Shown piece after piece: positions 10,582-21,588 of a stretch of 64,000 nucleotides of DNA (its first letter is position 1; every line of letters begins with the position of its first letter). Location: positions 26,295,638 through 26,359,637 of the forward strand of contig CAMZMU010000111.1 of the NCBI GenBank assembly GCA_947311845.1, read 5' to 3'. The position numbers and the translations under genes were made by a program. The notes under the pieces were generated by a model. The model did not search any database. It worked only from the letters and a program-made list of their open reading frames with translations, and was not told the origin of the DNA. This DNA is from Poa pratensis. Taxonomy: Eukaryota; Streptophyta; Magnoliopsida; Poales; Poaceae.

Positions 10582-11974
10582 TCAGCTACCTATTTGTGCC
10601 TGCTCTAACTCGTTGGTCACTTCAAGACTTCTGATCTGATGCTCCGTCCAATACCGGGTGAACTGGCTGGAGATAATCGGAACGGCTCTCCAGTCGTTCC
10701 TACAGAGGGTGACCGCCCCAGGTACCTCCTTCTTCTTCACGTCGACCTCAACCAGCTTCTCATCCAACTGGAAGTAGATGACATCGGGGTCAGCCAAGCT
10801 CAGTAGAGGAAACTACGGCCGCAGAAGATGCTCGTCGGTGCCAAGAGCAGCGGAGACGTCCGTGCCGTGCATGACGGCGACGTTCTCCCATCGCATCTTC
10901 TTGAAGCTGGCCAGAGCCCATATCCTGATGGTGAAATCGGACCAAGGACGACTCTGCTGAGGACGCTTGCCGCAGTGGCAAGCGCAGCGGCAAGTGTCGT
11001 CGTCGTCTTCGCTCATGGAAACGAGCTTGACCACGGCGGTGCCGACGACGCAGACGTGACGGGCTGGGTCGGTTTCCGTTCGGTCAACGTGCTGCCGGTG
11101 GGAATCCAGAGCGTCAGGTAACGGGACGTAACGCGGCGGCTTCGTATGCTCGTCGTCGAGGACGTCGACGAACAGCAGGCCAAGGTAGCAGTCGGCCCAG
11201 CACAGGTAGCGGCCGCCGAGGGAGACGACGGCGTCGGTTTTTCCAGGAGCCGAACAGGAGGTTCGGGGCGACCTCGCGGCCGTCAGGCATCTGCACCTTC
11301 TGGAGCTCCCACCCGCTCTCGTCCTGACCGGGCGCGTGGTGTAGCACGCAGAGCTCACCGCCGTGCTTGAGCTCTGCCACCGTGAACCTGCCGCTGCCAT
11401 GGCACAGCAGGCCCATTTCTCCGATCCACATCGGCCGCTGCTGCTGCTTCCGGTACGGCACGAAGTATTGATCCATGGCTGGGTGTTCTCCCTGCCCCCG
11501 ATGTCGCAGAGTGGGAGCAGCGTGAGAGACGGGGGCTTCTGGTCTGAGCGGGAGGCCGTGTAGACGAAGTAGTCGAGGGGGTAATGCTCTGGGAGGCCCG
11601 AGGCCCCGAGCTGAGGGGAACAAACACCTCGAAAAGAATGGAGTCGCCGTTGGCCGCGATGACGGACGGCTCGCGCAGCTTCCTCAGTTCTGGCCTCGAC
11701 CCCTCTGGCCAGTGGAGCTGCAGACGGGATGCCGCGGGGGGCTCGGCGACCGTCAGGGAGGCGGCGATGGGGGTGCCGGTGCAGGTGGACGAGATCTCCG
11801 ATTGCGTGCAGTCAGCTATCATGTCCCGACCGACAAGACCTCCGCCCGTCCGCCGTCCTCACTGGTAAGGTGGATGGAGCGATCCAGCATCACCCAACGG
11901 AGTTTAGACGTCGTGTTACGGCGTGAGGACTTCCGGGCGGGCGGCGGCCCGTGACGCCCATGGGAGGCTTCCAT
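10582..11974 (-). pseudogene. DUF1618-family gene, decayed
   Basis: Read on the minus strand from the ATG at 11974, the pieces of a grass DUF1618 protein appear in order but in different frames: RWVMLDRSIHL; AEPPAASRLQLHWPEGSRPE and GDSILFEVF; LDYFVYTAS and SLTLLPLCD; DQYFVPYRKQQQRPMW and LCVLHHAPGQDESGWE; DAVVSLGGRYLCWADCYLG, LLFVDVLDDE and PPRYVPLPDAL; WSDFTIRIWAL; ADPDVIYFQLDEK. At least four frameshifts (near 11820, 11605, 11475 and 11245) and an in-frame TAG at 10813-10815 separate them. DUF1618 proteins are a large grass family of unknown biochemical role. Several shifts lie near homopolymers (for example gaaaaac), so assembly error could explain some, but the number of lesions favours a true pseudogene. 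Confidence 0.75.
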
Positions 11975-12033
11975 GTCGCACGGTATAATTCGGATCCAGG
12001 GCTAGGCGGCTAGCTAGGGGTTTTGTTTGTTCG

Positions 12034-12300
12034 TTGCATACCTCCGTTCCAAGAAAAAAAAAAGTAGTACTAGTACATTTTTAGTCAAAGTCAACGTGTT
12101 GCAAGTTTTATTAATTTTATTATAGACAAAACTATGAACATCTACAAAACCAAATCAATACCAATCCATTCACAAAATAAAAAAAATCATAGTATATTTA
12201 TTAAATATTGTAGATATCTATATTTTAATATTGGTCAAACTTATATAACGTTTAACATATGACTGAAAAAATATCATTTTTCTCGAATGATTTAAATTTG
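12034..12300. mobile_element. Stowaway-like fragment, one end only
   Basis: Starts cctccgttccaagaaa and contains tagtcaaagtcaac, agacaaaactatgaacatc and attggtcaaacttatataac, an internal pattern typical of longer grass Stowaway MITEs. The expected inverse terminus on the right is missing, so the copy is truncated. Confidence 0.5.
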
Positions 12301-12559
12301 TTTTCCAGAGTAATGGGTATACATCCAAATTTCCATGTGGAGCCACCCATGCCTTAAGAAGTTGAGATAGACGACATTTTTGGTTGCCCACATTCGAGTC
12401 CAAGACCTTAAAGTATCTCTAGTAGATATAATCAAATCATCTCTATTTGTTAAAACACGTCGTTATAAGAAAAATAATTATGATCGATCTAGCATTTTTT
12501 AACACATAATATCATATTCCCAGTGAGTCCCTCCGGACTCCCATTGAGCCAAAGTCGGC

Positions 12560-13560
12560 GACCGTTAGGTTCATAAGATTGTCGAGCATTTGCTGCAATA
12601 TTTTGGATCATTTCGTGCATTGTTTTTCAAAATTTGTTCAATTTTGAAAGTTTCAAATGTTGTTGAACTTTGCACGATAGAAACATGGAAGTTTGAATTG
12701 ATAAGGATTTCTGAAAACGTCTAAAACCTGGAAAAATTGCTACGGAGTAGTAAGTTTCGTCTGGCACATCTTGCACTGAAACAACACGCGGTCCCTGTCG
12801 CCTGAACCAGCAGTGGACGCACGGATCTGAGCGCCGCCGCCCCTGGTCCTCCCCCTGATCTAAGCGCCACCGCGCCGGCGACAAAGGAGGAGGCCAGCAT
12901 GACATAGAAGCCTCCATCTGTCCAAACAAGTAAAACCAACATCACAGACATAACCAACGTAGCTGTAACCCTGTTGTAATACGACCATGTGTTCATGCAT
13001 CAACATAAAACCTCGACATCGAATTCATTGTGTAATGTAGATCAACAAACAATGTCCCAAAACTTGATACAAATTTGAACTACCTAATTAAACCCTGAGC
13101 ACAAATGCGATAATACATCTCAGAAAGAACATGGAATAAGACGGGGATAACAGTGTGGCACGGAGGCTCACCTTCTGCGTGTTGGTGGCAATCTGGGCAA
13201 CCACGGGAAGTTGGGCTCAACGGCAGTGCGCAAGACAACCTCAACGTGGGATAGGATCCGTCGCAGACATCAAGATCAATCGGCTGCACAGACAGGGGGA
13301 TCAAAACCCTATATCGCCCTAGATCGTGGGCAGGCGGAGGCGGGAGGACCCAGACGATCGCCGTTGTATCCTTGACGTCCGGGATTGCGAAGGATAGGCG
13401 ATCGGCGACGTAGGGGTTAAAACCCTAGATGGTGGGCAGGCGGGGTGGGAGGACTCCGGATGATCGCCGCCGTATCCTTGCCTAATGCGGGGATGGCGAA
13501 CGATCCACAGGATCCGGGAAGGATCGGAGATCGTGCTTCAAAACCGGCGGCTGCTACGTA
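12560..13560 (-). other. Possible minus-strand transcription unit, unknown product
   Basis: On the minus strand, a GC-rich stretch with tagggtttt words (13300-13440) is followed by splice-like sites and, after gtttggacag, an ATG at 12916 opening a frame that starts MEASMSCWPPPLSP and contains RRSDPCVHCWFRRQG. A different frame (12721-12996) encodes two hydrophobic stretches. I recognise neither. It could be a gene fragment, a transposon-borne exon or chance. Confidence 0.2.
13301..13510. repeat. Tandem duplication of about 110 bp
   Basis: Two diverged copies: 13301-13395 and 13415-13510 share aaaaccctagat.gtgggcaggcgg, gggaggac.ccgga.gatcgcc and gtatccttg. Both contain aaaccctag words on the minus-strand leader side. 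Confidence 0.6.
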
Positions 13561-14269
13561 CGTGCATCTAGGACGTGGGCCCAAAAAAACTGATACGTAC
13601 TTACACCGTATACCTATCAACGAAGACACTGTATTTCTCTTTAAAAAAACAGACACGGTCTTTGGATATGGACGGTCTTTGTACGGTCTTTGGATATGGG
13701 CTTTGGCGGGCTACCCTGGCCCTACCCTTTGGATATGGGTTTCGGCGTGGTACCCCTTCGGTACGCATCATGTGATTCGGTTCTCATTCTAAATAGACTC
13801 GCATTCTGTTTCAATCACAAAACTATTCGCGACCCATTGGTTTCGCTCCGTGGCCGCATCGATGGAGATGCAGGGTTCGAATCCTGCGGTTGCTTATCTC
13901 ATTCTTTTTACCAGCGATCGCCTCGGCTCTCCGTTAGGCTCGGCTCGGCTCAGCGATTCCATCGAGCCGAGCTGGTACAGTTATGCGATTGTGAGGTAGG
14001 GGGTGTATGGAATCACGAGCCTCCCAATAATATTCATTAATTATAGTATATTGTACATGTAACCTATCCACATCATCCATGCGTCTTAGCCATATATGTC
14101 CATGTCACCATTATTTATCGTCAAATACAAAACAATTTTGGGTCAATTAAATATATCCTTTGGACTATCGTGAGATTTTCATATATTTCTATAAACAACT
14201 TCATATATCCTGTGTGTTTTATATATTTTTATTTACACAATGTTCTTAATAAAATTCAGTATCTTTCTA
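13561..14269. other. Intergenic; no gene
   Basis: Contains a short tandem word (ggtctttggatatgg, 13668-13740) and a tRNA B-box look-alike near 13872-13890 without a tRNA around it. The rest is AT-rich and featureless. Confidence 0.35.
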
Positions 14270-15240
14270 GTTGGCTAAATAAACAAAACCAAACGTGTGT
14301 GGCGTGGGGCTGCAATTTGATTTGGCTATTTCGTTGTGGAGTTAATTGCGCTGGAGGTCACACATCTCGTCACGTACGTGCACATTGGTCACACATCTGG
14401 AAAACGGGATTTTTTGGTCACACATCTCGACTTTGCGTGCACATTGGTCACAAACGGGAAGTGTCATCCCGTTTTGGATGGTAAATTTTCAGAAAACCCC
14501 CTGAGTAATATTAGGAGGACCATTTTGTAAAATAAAAAAAAATAGGAGGACCATTTTGTAAAATTAGGAGGACCATTTTGTAAAATTAGGAGGACCATTT
14601 TGTAAAATTAATATTTCTCCAGGGGGTTTTCTGAAAATTTACCATCCAAAACGGGATGACACTTCCCGTTTGTGACCAATGTGCACGCAAAGTCGAGATG
14701 TGTGACCAAAAAATCCCGTTTTCCAGATGTGTGACCAATGTGCACGTACGTGACGAGATGTGTGACCTCCGGCGCAATTAACTCTTTCGTTGTGCATTCC
14801 GTTGGAAGTTAGCCATCCTTTTTGTCCGGAGAACTGACACGGACCCATCGTTTGTTCCTCAACAACACGTATTTGCTCGCTCGTTGTCACACTGGACAGT
14901 GATCCATATCGTTCTGTGTTGTTCGAAAGCAGAAGTAAAAGCACGACTCTGGAATCCTGCACTGATCTCCAGAACATCCTTGTAAAGTTGAGAAATTACG
15001 TGGAACGGGCCAAATGGTGGGTGTAGTGGAACGGGCACACCTAAGGACGACTCCAACGAACCGACGCAAACGGCGTACTGATTGTTGTTCTTGACCATAA
15101 CTCCGGCCTAGGCAAATCGCCGAACAGTTTACGTGTGGCCTGGGCGGCGACCACTGTCGGGCAGCTGCACGCGCTCCCGCAGTCTGCGGCACGGGCGGGC
15201 TCGAATGATCAAGAAGCCGAGGCCGGGAGAGAGTGAGGTA
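14270..15240. repeat. Dispersed module H, copy B1, split by a foldback element
   Basis: The module matches 1370-1960 and 35190-35570. It is interrupted after tttggctatttcgttgtg by the foldback element at 14339-14784 and resumes at gcattccgttgg. This copy ends near aaatggtgggtgtagtggaa. Confidence 0.6.
14339..14784. mobile_element. Foldback Mutator-like MITE with about 165-bp near-perfect arms
   Basis: The two arms (14339 to about 14506 and about 14615-14784) are inverse complements with one difference seen (ctgg against ccgg near the ends). The termini are GAGTTAATTGCGC, close to the GAGATAATTGCC start of maize Mutator ends as I recall them. A direct repeat tttcgttgtg flanks the element (14329-14338 and 14785-14794), slightly longer than the 9 bp usual for Mutator. 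The arms hold repeated gtcacacatct words. The loop carries tandem copies of a unit with aggaggaccattttgtaaaa. It encodes nothing. Uninterrupted module copies at about 1420 and 35230 are the empty site. Confidence 0.85.
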
Positions 15241-15279
15241 ATAACATACTACTCGTACGTCATCTCCTGATCCATTTAA

Positions 15280-15905
15280 GTTTCCAGATAATCTGTGGAG
15301 GCCGTGCAGTGCAAGCTACCGGTTTTTTTTTTTTTTTGGTGAATGCGCGGGAGCGCAGGTGAAGTGTGAACTGGTGCTGCATGAGAATCTGCTTATTTCT
15401 GGACGGTAACTAATTACCTGAATAAACAAAGCAAACGTGCGTGTGTGTGAGGCTGCAATTCGATGTGTCTATTTAATTAGTTTTCGACGCATTGTAGCCG
15501 TCTCTTTTTGTCCGGAGATAAGTCTCTCAGGTCACCATCACCGTGATATGTACTCCGTACGATCGATCGTTACACGGACCGTCGTTTGTTTGTGGCGGGT
15601 GTTGTTGCTGGCGGCTAGCTGTATGTCAGTCCAGAATGATATTTTTCCGCGTGTGCTCAAGGCGGAGTAGTGCTCTAGCGGGAAACTGGACTGAGAGCTC
15701 TCTGGAACATCCCTATAAACTCGAGAAATTGCTCGAAAGCACTCAATCGACGGAGGCCTTTCGCTACAAGAAATAGAAATGCATGGTAAAGTGGTACAGG
15801 GAGATAGAGATAAAGCTAGTAATATACAGTCCCAATGGTGGGTGGGTGTAGTGGGACGGGCACGTCCGAAAGGCAACAAACGAAGCATTGACTTGTAAAG
15901 TCGAA
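15280..15905. repeat. Dispersed module H, copy B2
   Basis: A second, more diverged module H directly after copy B1: it holds gtgcatgagaatctgcttatt, aacaaagcaaacgtgcgtg, tttttgtccggaga and ggtgggtgggtgtagtg. No ORF is conserved with the other copies. Confidence 0.55.
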
Positions 15906-17066
15906 AAATGGCTCTGCATTTGAGCCGAATTTTAGCTAGGCGTATCGTCCTGGCAAGTTATGCGTATGCACGCTCGTCTGCCGCAAGGGTACTTTGCCAG
16001 ACAAAGGATAGCAAGGTACGTACGTACCATGTTAATTCCATTCTTGCATGCACCCGGGTGTTGGCATCGAGCTCATGCCTCCTCGTTCGTATCGACCGAT
16101 CGAGCTCGACCAAGCTGCTCTGATCTTCTCAGGCGATCGACTGTACGCTCCACGCGAGGCTTTTGTTTTTCGTCGATCTGCCATTGTTGGCTTTTGTTTC
16201 TCTTATCTTTTGCTTCTTTTCTTTTGGGCTTTGATAGTGCTGCGGCCCCAGCGTGTCGGTTGTATCGGGTGTTTGCTATATTTATATAGCGGGGCGAAAG
16301 CCTGTTTCGAGGAGGTACGCTCCACGCGTACGTGCAACACGTCACGATCACGAGTGAGCCCAAGCAGCGTGTACGTGTCCTTCCCAGAACGAAACACCAA
16401 ACAAAAGACCATCAAACGTGTCGGCTAACTTCGATTGCTTCGCCGTGTCGGGTCAGTGTCAAGCCATGAGCAAAACCCGCAGGTGGCGAGAGAACAAATG
16501 GATCGCCACGTCGGCCAGCTCCCTACTGTACATTGCTTCGCCGCGTCGTGTCGAGCCAGGAGGACGAAATCCCAGAAAGCTCGGACACGTGGCCCTCCGC
16601 TTCCTGGCAACCAGATGCTTCCGTCCCTGGCGCCCGGGGCCCACCTGCCAGCCCTGTCAGTCCAGTCGTCGGTCATCTTTGGATTAGTCGAGATGCTGGT
16701 CAACTTTAATTAAGTTTCTTTACTTAACCGTCGTCGACGAGCACATACGTATGCGCGCAGCTCCTGCTGACGCTGGTGCTGACGTCATCGATGCGTTTCA
16801 TGGAGATTGATTTTTCATTTTTGTGCCCGGCGGTCACGCGGTGGAGTGCCGCATCTTCTTTTCTTGCTCGGTCGCCGGACGGACGGTGGTTGCGCCGCAC
16901 ACATCCATTGTGCTTCCTTCAGTGGATGGATGGATGGTTGGTTGATCGAATGCCGACTTAATTGCATTGCCTCCTCTCCGTCCATGGGAAACGAGGATTG
17001 TGTCGTGTGACGCTGACCACACCAATCAATCCGCAACGCCCAACGGCTGTTGACCTCGGCACACCT
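15906..17066. repeat. Dispersed module I, copy B
   Basis: Diverged counterpart of 1961-2867: it contains ctcctgctgacgctggtgct, gatgcgtttcatggagatt, gtggagtgccgcatcttct and gatggatggttg, ending in caacgcccaacg and gacctcggcacac. Overlapping frames in this GC-rich part are not conserved between copies, so no gene is called. Confidence 0.55.
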
Positions 17067-17576
17067 TAAGACTCCAACGAGCGACGCAAACGGACCCGCG
17101 TTTAGTCCGCGTTTGGTCTGTTTGCGTCGCCAACAGGACGCGCGTCCGGCCCAGGTCCGCCCCTTTCCGGCCACTGGACCCAACGGGGCCGACGCATTGA
17201 GTCCGCCCGGCACCTTTTTTTCCCCAAACATTTTTTTTAATACTAGGATTACATTTTTTGCAAACTCAAATTACATAGTAAATTAGTACTTTCTCCTAAT
17301 ATTAAATCCTAAAACCTAAACCTAAACTTGATTAAAATTAATAACCGACCACCGGCCGGCAAGGTGGAAGATCAAAGAGGACTGCGGCCTTGAGGAACTT
17401 CACGCAGCATGCCCGTTCTGCAACGGACTTGCTGGCTCTTCCTTCATCACGGCCATGGCCAACCAGGGCTGGCTGACTCAATCTTCTTTGATCATTTCGT
17501 AGCTACGAAACACGTAGCGGGCGCCGGGATTAGTGGAAAATGAGCCGCACATAGGCGGCCACGCCGGCGGGGGTAC

Positions 17577-19174
17577 TGATACGTCTCCAACGTATCTATA
17601 ATTTCTTACGTTCCATGCTAGTTTTATGACAATACCTACATGTTTTATTCACACTTTATAACGTTTTTATGCATTTTCTGGAACTAACCTATTAACAAGA
17701 TGCCGAAGCGCCAGTTCCTGTTTTCTGCTGTTTTTGTTTCCAGAAAAGTACTTCTGCAAATATTCTCGGAATTGGACGAAACAAAAGCCTACGGCCTTAT
17801 TTTCCTCGGAGTGTTCCAGAAGACCGAAGAAGAGTCGAGGAAGGCCAGCAGGGGGCCCACCCCATATGGCGGCGCGGCTGGGCCCACTGCCGCGCCAGCC
17901 TATGGGGAGGGAGCCTCCTCGCTCCCCCGACGCTGCCCCTTCGCCTATTTATTCCTTCGTCCCCGAAAACCCTAGTACCGAGAGCCAATTATCCAGAAAG
18001 TTCAGAGACGCCGCCGCCGTCAACCCTATCTCGGGGGGTTCAGAAGTTCTCCTCCGGCACCCTGCCGGAGAGGGGAATCATCACCGGAGGGCTCTACATC
18101 ACCATGCCCGCCTCCGGACTGATGCGTGAGTAGTTCATCTTTGGACTACGGGTCCATAGCAGTAGCTAGATGGTTGTCTTCTCCACTTGTACTTCCATGT
18201 TTAGATCTTGTGAGCTGCCTATCATGATCAAGATCATCTTTATGTAATGCTACATGTTGTGTTTGCTGGGATCCGATGAATATTGAATACTATGTCAAGT
18301 TGATTATAGATCTATCTTATATGTGTTGTTTATGATCTTGCATGCTCTCCGTTGCTAGTAGAGGCTCTGGCCAAGTTGATACTTGTAACTCCAAGAGGGG
18401 GTATTTATGCTAGATAGTGGGTTCATGCCTCCATTGAATCTGGGACAGTGACAGAAAGTTCTAAGGTTGTGGATGTGCTGTTGCCACTAGGGATAACCTA
18501 ATGATGCTTTGTCTAAGGATATTTGTATCGTTTACATTACGCGCAGTACTTAATGCAATTGTCTGTTGCTTGCAACTTAATACTGGAAGGGGTGCGGATG
18601 CTAACCCGAAGGTGGACTTTTTAGGCATAGATGCATGCTGGATGGCGGTCTATGTATTTTGTCGTAATGCCCTAAGTAAACTCATAGTAGTCATCATGAT
18701 ATGTATGTGCATTGTTATGCTTTCTCTATTTGTCAATTGCCCAGCTGTAATTTGTTTACCCAGCATGTTATTTATCTTATTGGAGAGACACCACTAGTGA
18801 ACTGTGGACCCCGGTCCATTCTTTTACATCTGAAATACAACCTACTGCAATCATTGTTCTCTTTCATTCTCTGCAAACAAACATCATTTTCCACACCATA
18901 CGTTTAACTCTTTGTTTTCAGCAAGCCGGTGAGATTGACAACCTCACTGTTAAGTTGGGGCAAAGTGATTTGATTGTGTTGTGCAGGTTCCACGTTGGCA
19001 CCGGAGTCCCTGGTGTTGCGCCGCACTACATTCCTGCACCAACAACCTTCGTAGCTTCGAGATTTCCTACTGGTTCGATTAAACCTTGGTTTCTTACTGA
19101 GGGAAAACTTGCTGCTGTGCTCATCATACCTTCCTCTTGGGGTTCCCAACTGACGTGTGACTTTACGCGCATCA
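17577..19174 (+). repeat. 5' LTR (1598 bp)
   Basis: Direct repeat of 24091-25684. It holds a TATA-like ctatttatt near 17945 followed by ccccgaaaaccctag, a likely transcription start region. It carries extra bases relative to the 3' LTR near 17795 (acggcc), 17830 (aag) and 17866. Confidence 0.92.
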
Positions 19175-19185
19175 AGCACATTTTC

Positions 19186-19203
19186 TGGCGCCGTTGCCGG
19201 GGA
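19186..19203 (+). promoter_or_regulatory. Primer-binding site, tRNA-Asp
   Basis: TGGCGCCGTTGCCGGGGA, 11 bp inside the 5' LTR, complements the CCA-tailed 3' end of plant nuclear tRNA-Asp. It would prime minus-strand cDNA synthesis. Confidence 0.85.
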
Positions 19204-19380
19204 TTTCTAGTTGCTGCTGCAAGGGGAGTCTCTCACACCCAATCTCTTTACTTTGTTTATTGTCTTGCTTTATTTTATTTTCTGTCTTGTTTGCTATATA
19301 TCAAAAACACAAAAAAATTAGTTACTTGTTTTACTTTATTTTATTTCGGTTTTGCCTTGTTTATTTTTATTATTGCTAAA

Positions 19381-20643
19381 ATGAGTACTCCTGAGAACAC
19401 TAAGTTGTGTGACTTTACTAGCACCAATAATAATGATTTCATATGCACTCCTATTGCTCCACCTGCTTCTACAGCAGAGTTTTATGAAATTAAACCTGCT
19501 TTACTAAATCTTGTTATGAGAGAGCAATTTTCTGGTGTTAGTACTGATGATGCTGCTGCCCATCTTAATAATTTTGTTGAACTTTGTGAAATGCAAAAGT
19601 ATAAGGATATAGATGGGGATATTATAAAACTGAAATTGTTTCCTTTCTCCTTGAGAGGAAGAGCTAAAGATTGGTTGCTATCTTTGCCTAAAAATAGTAT
19701 TAGCTCATGGACTAAATGTAAAGATGCTTTCATTGGAAAATATTATCCTCCTGCTAAAATTATATCTTTGAGAAGTAGCATTATGAATTTTAAGCAATTG
19801 GATAATGAACATGTTGCCCAAGCATGGGAGAGAATGAAATCTTTGGTAAAGAATTGCCCTACCCATGGACTGACTACTTGGATGATCATCCAAACCTTTT
19901 ATGCAGGATTAAATTTTTCTTCAAGGAACCTATTGGATTCAGCTGCTGGAGGTACTTTTATGTCCATCACTTTGGGTGCAGCAACAAAGCTTCTTGATGA
20001 TATGATGATCAACTACTCCGAATGGCATACTGAAAGGACTCCACAAGGTAAGAAGGTAAATTCTGTTGAAGAAACCTCTTCCTTGAGTGATAAGATTGAT
20101 GTTATTATGTCTATGCTTGTTAATGGTAAATCTCATGTTGATCCTAATAATGTTCCTTTGGCTTCTTTGGTTGCTCAAGAAGAGCATGTTGATGTGAACT
20201 TCATTAAAAATAATAATTTCAACAACAATGCTTATAGGAATAATTTTGGTAACAACAACTATAGGCCATATCCTTCTAATAGTGGTGGTTATGGTAATTC
20301 TTATGGTAGAACTGTTTTGCCTAGTGAGGAAAAGATGCTTGAAATTGAAAGAACCACTAAGAGCTTTATGCAATCCCAATATGAGCAAAATCAATTGTTT
20401 ACCAAAACTATGAATGAGCAATCTGCCATGTTGAAAAATATAGGGAATCAACTTGAGAATTTGAATATGGAAATTTCTGGTTTGCAAACTAAGCTTACAA
20501 ATGCTGAAAACCGAATTTCATACATGTCTGAGTCACAAGCTTCTTTAATTAATAAAATGGCTGCTAAACCTGAGGATCATGATAACAAAATTTTGCTACA
20601 GCAAATGCTATCCAAGTTCGAATTAATGAGAATATTAGGTTGA
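19381..20643 (+). CDS. Gag polyprotein of the LTR retrotransposon
   Basis: From the ATG at 19381 this encodes 420 aa. The retrotransposon gag domain lies at about residues 45-200, with KLKLFPFSLRGRAKDWLLSL, the fairly constant W/F-rich core of plant Gag, followed by AWERMKSLVKNCPTHGL. The second half is Asn-rich (NNNFNNNAYRNNFGNNNYR), then predicted coiled coil. Gag forms the particle that packages element RNA. The frame is open further upstream into the LTR but the first suitable ATG is here. The reading frame ends early: the continuation (ENIRLMAELHARWEREEKLA) lies in another frame across 20643, so Gag is frameshifted at its C-terminus. Confidence 0.85.
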   Translation: MSTPENTKLCDFTSTNNNDFICTPIAPPASTAEFYEIKPALLNLVMREQFSGVSTDDAAAHLNNFVELCEMQKYKDIDGDIIKLKLFPFSLRGRAKDWLLSLPKNSISSWTKCKDAFIGKYYPPAKIISLRSSIMNFKQLDNEHVAQAWERMKSLVKNCPTHGLTTWMIIQTFYAGLNFSSRNLLDSAAGGTFMSITLGAATKLLDDMMINYSEWHTERTPQGKKVNSVEETSSLSDKIDVIMSMLVNGKSHVDPNNVPLASLVAQEEHVDVNFIKNNNFNNNAYRNNFGNNNYRPYPSNSGGYGNSYGRTVLPSEEKMLEIERTTKSFMQSQYEQNQLFTKTMNEQSAMLKNIGNQLENLNMEISGLQTKLTNAENRISYMSESQASLINKMAAKPEDHDNKILLQQMLSKFELMRILG

Positions 20644-20862
20644 TGGCTGAATTGCATGCTAGGTGGGAAAGAGAAGAAAAACTTGCTAAAGAGAATAACA
20701 TAGCTAAAGTTTGGACTATTACCACCACTAGTAATGTTAATGCTTCACATGTTGCTAAACCTCCTACTATCAATGGTAAAATAATTGGTGTTGGCAATGT
20801 TTCTACTTCTACTACAAAGCCTGCAAAATTGCCTGAAACTGCTGAAACTATTGTGATAAAGT

Positions 20863-21588
20863 GCTGAAATTTTTCGAAGTGTTGAGGACAATGGTCCCAT
20901 TGCTGTAGATCATAATGGTTTTGATTTTGATAATTGTAATATTTCTGAAGTTATTAAGTTCTTGCAAAAACTTGCTAGAAGTCCCAATGCTAGTGCTATT
21001 AATTTGGCCTTTACAAAACATATCACAAATGCTCTCATTAAAGCTAGGGAAGATGAATTAAAACTTGAAGCTTCTATCCCTAGGAAGTTAGAAGATGGTT
21101 GGGAGCCCATCATTAAAATGAAGGTCAATGATTTTGATTGTAATGCTTTATGTGATCTTGGTGCAAGTATTTCTGTTATGCCTAAGAAACTTTATGATAT
21201 GCTTGACTTGCCACCTTTGGAATGCTGTTATTTGGATGTTAATCTTGCTGATAATTCTATAAAGAAACCTTTGGGGAGGATTGACAATGTTCACATTACG
21301 GTTAACAATAACCTTGTCCCCGTTGATTTTGTTGTTTTGGATATTGAATGCAATCCATCTTGTCCTATTGTTTTGGGAAGACCTTTTCTTCGAACCGTTG
21401 GTGCTATTATTGATATGAAAGAAGGAAATATTAGATATCAATTTCCTCTTAAGAAAGGTATGGAACACTTCCCTAGAAAGAGAATGAAGATGCCTTTTGA
21501 TTCTATTTTAGAACAAATTATGATGTTGATGCTTCTTCTCTTGATGTTACTTGATTTTCACTTTCTGCGCCTAGCTGAAAGGCGTTAA
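20863..21588 (+). CDS. Retrotransposon aspartic protease region (no start of its own)
   Basis: Open from about 20863, in a frame different from gag. It includes EDNGPIAVDHNGFDFDN and ALIKAREDELKLEASIPRKL, then the protease: a substrate-like WEPIIKMKVNDFDCNALCDLGASISVMP, where DLGAS replaces the DTGA/DSGA catalytic triplet region of retroviral-type proteases, and IVLGRPFLRTVGAIID, the conserved ILGRPFL segment. The Asp of D-L-G-A is retained, as in other plant Athila/Tat proteases. Downstream KRMKMPFDSI is also typical, but the polyprotein then stops instead of continuing to reverse transcriptase. At least two frame changes separate it from gag. Confidence 0.75.
   Translation, partial: AEIFRSVEDNGPIAVDHNGFDFDNCNISEVIKFLQKLARSPNASAINLAFTKHITNALIKAREDELKLEASIPRKLEDGWEPIIKMKVNDFDCNALCDLGASISVMPKKLYDMLDLPPLECCYLDVNLADNSIKKPLGRIDNVHITVNNNLVPVDFVVLDIECNPSCPIVLGRPFLRTVGAIIDMKEGNIRYQFPLKKGMEHFPRKRMKMPFDSILEQIMMLMLLLLMLLDFHFLRLAERR

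Noticed and set aside
11114..11623. 169-codon minus-strand ORF as an independent gene
   Set aside because: Only its middle carries DUF1618 similarity; the remainder is out-of-frame reading of the same pseudogene.
13855..13905. tRNA-like B box (gggttcgaatcctgcgg)
   Set aside because: The T-loop would have eight bases with the paired stem, and there is no matching acceptor stem, D-arm or A box about 50 bp upstream.
14336..14977. ORFs with near-identical proteins on opposite strands
   Set aside because: They are the two arms of the foldback MITE read in each direction, not genes.
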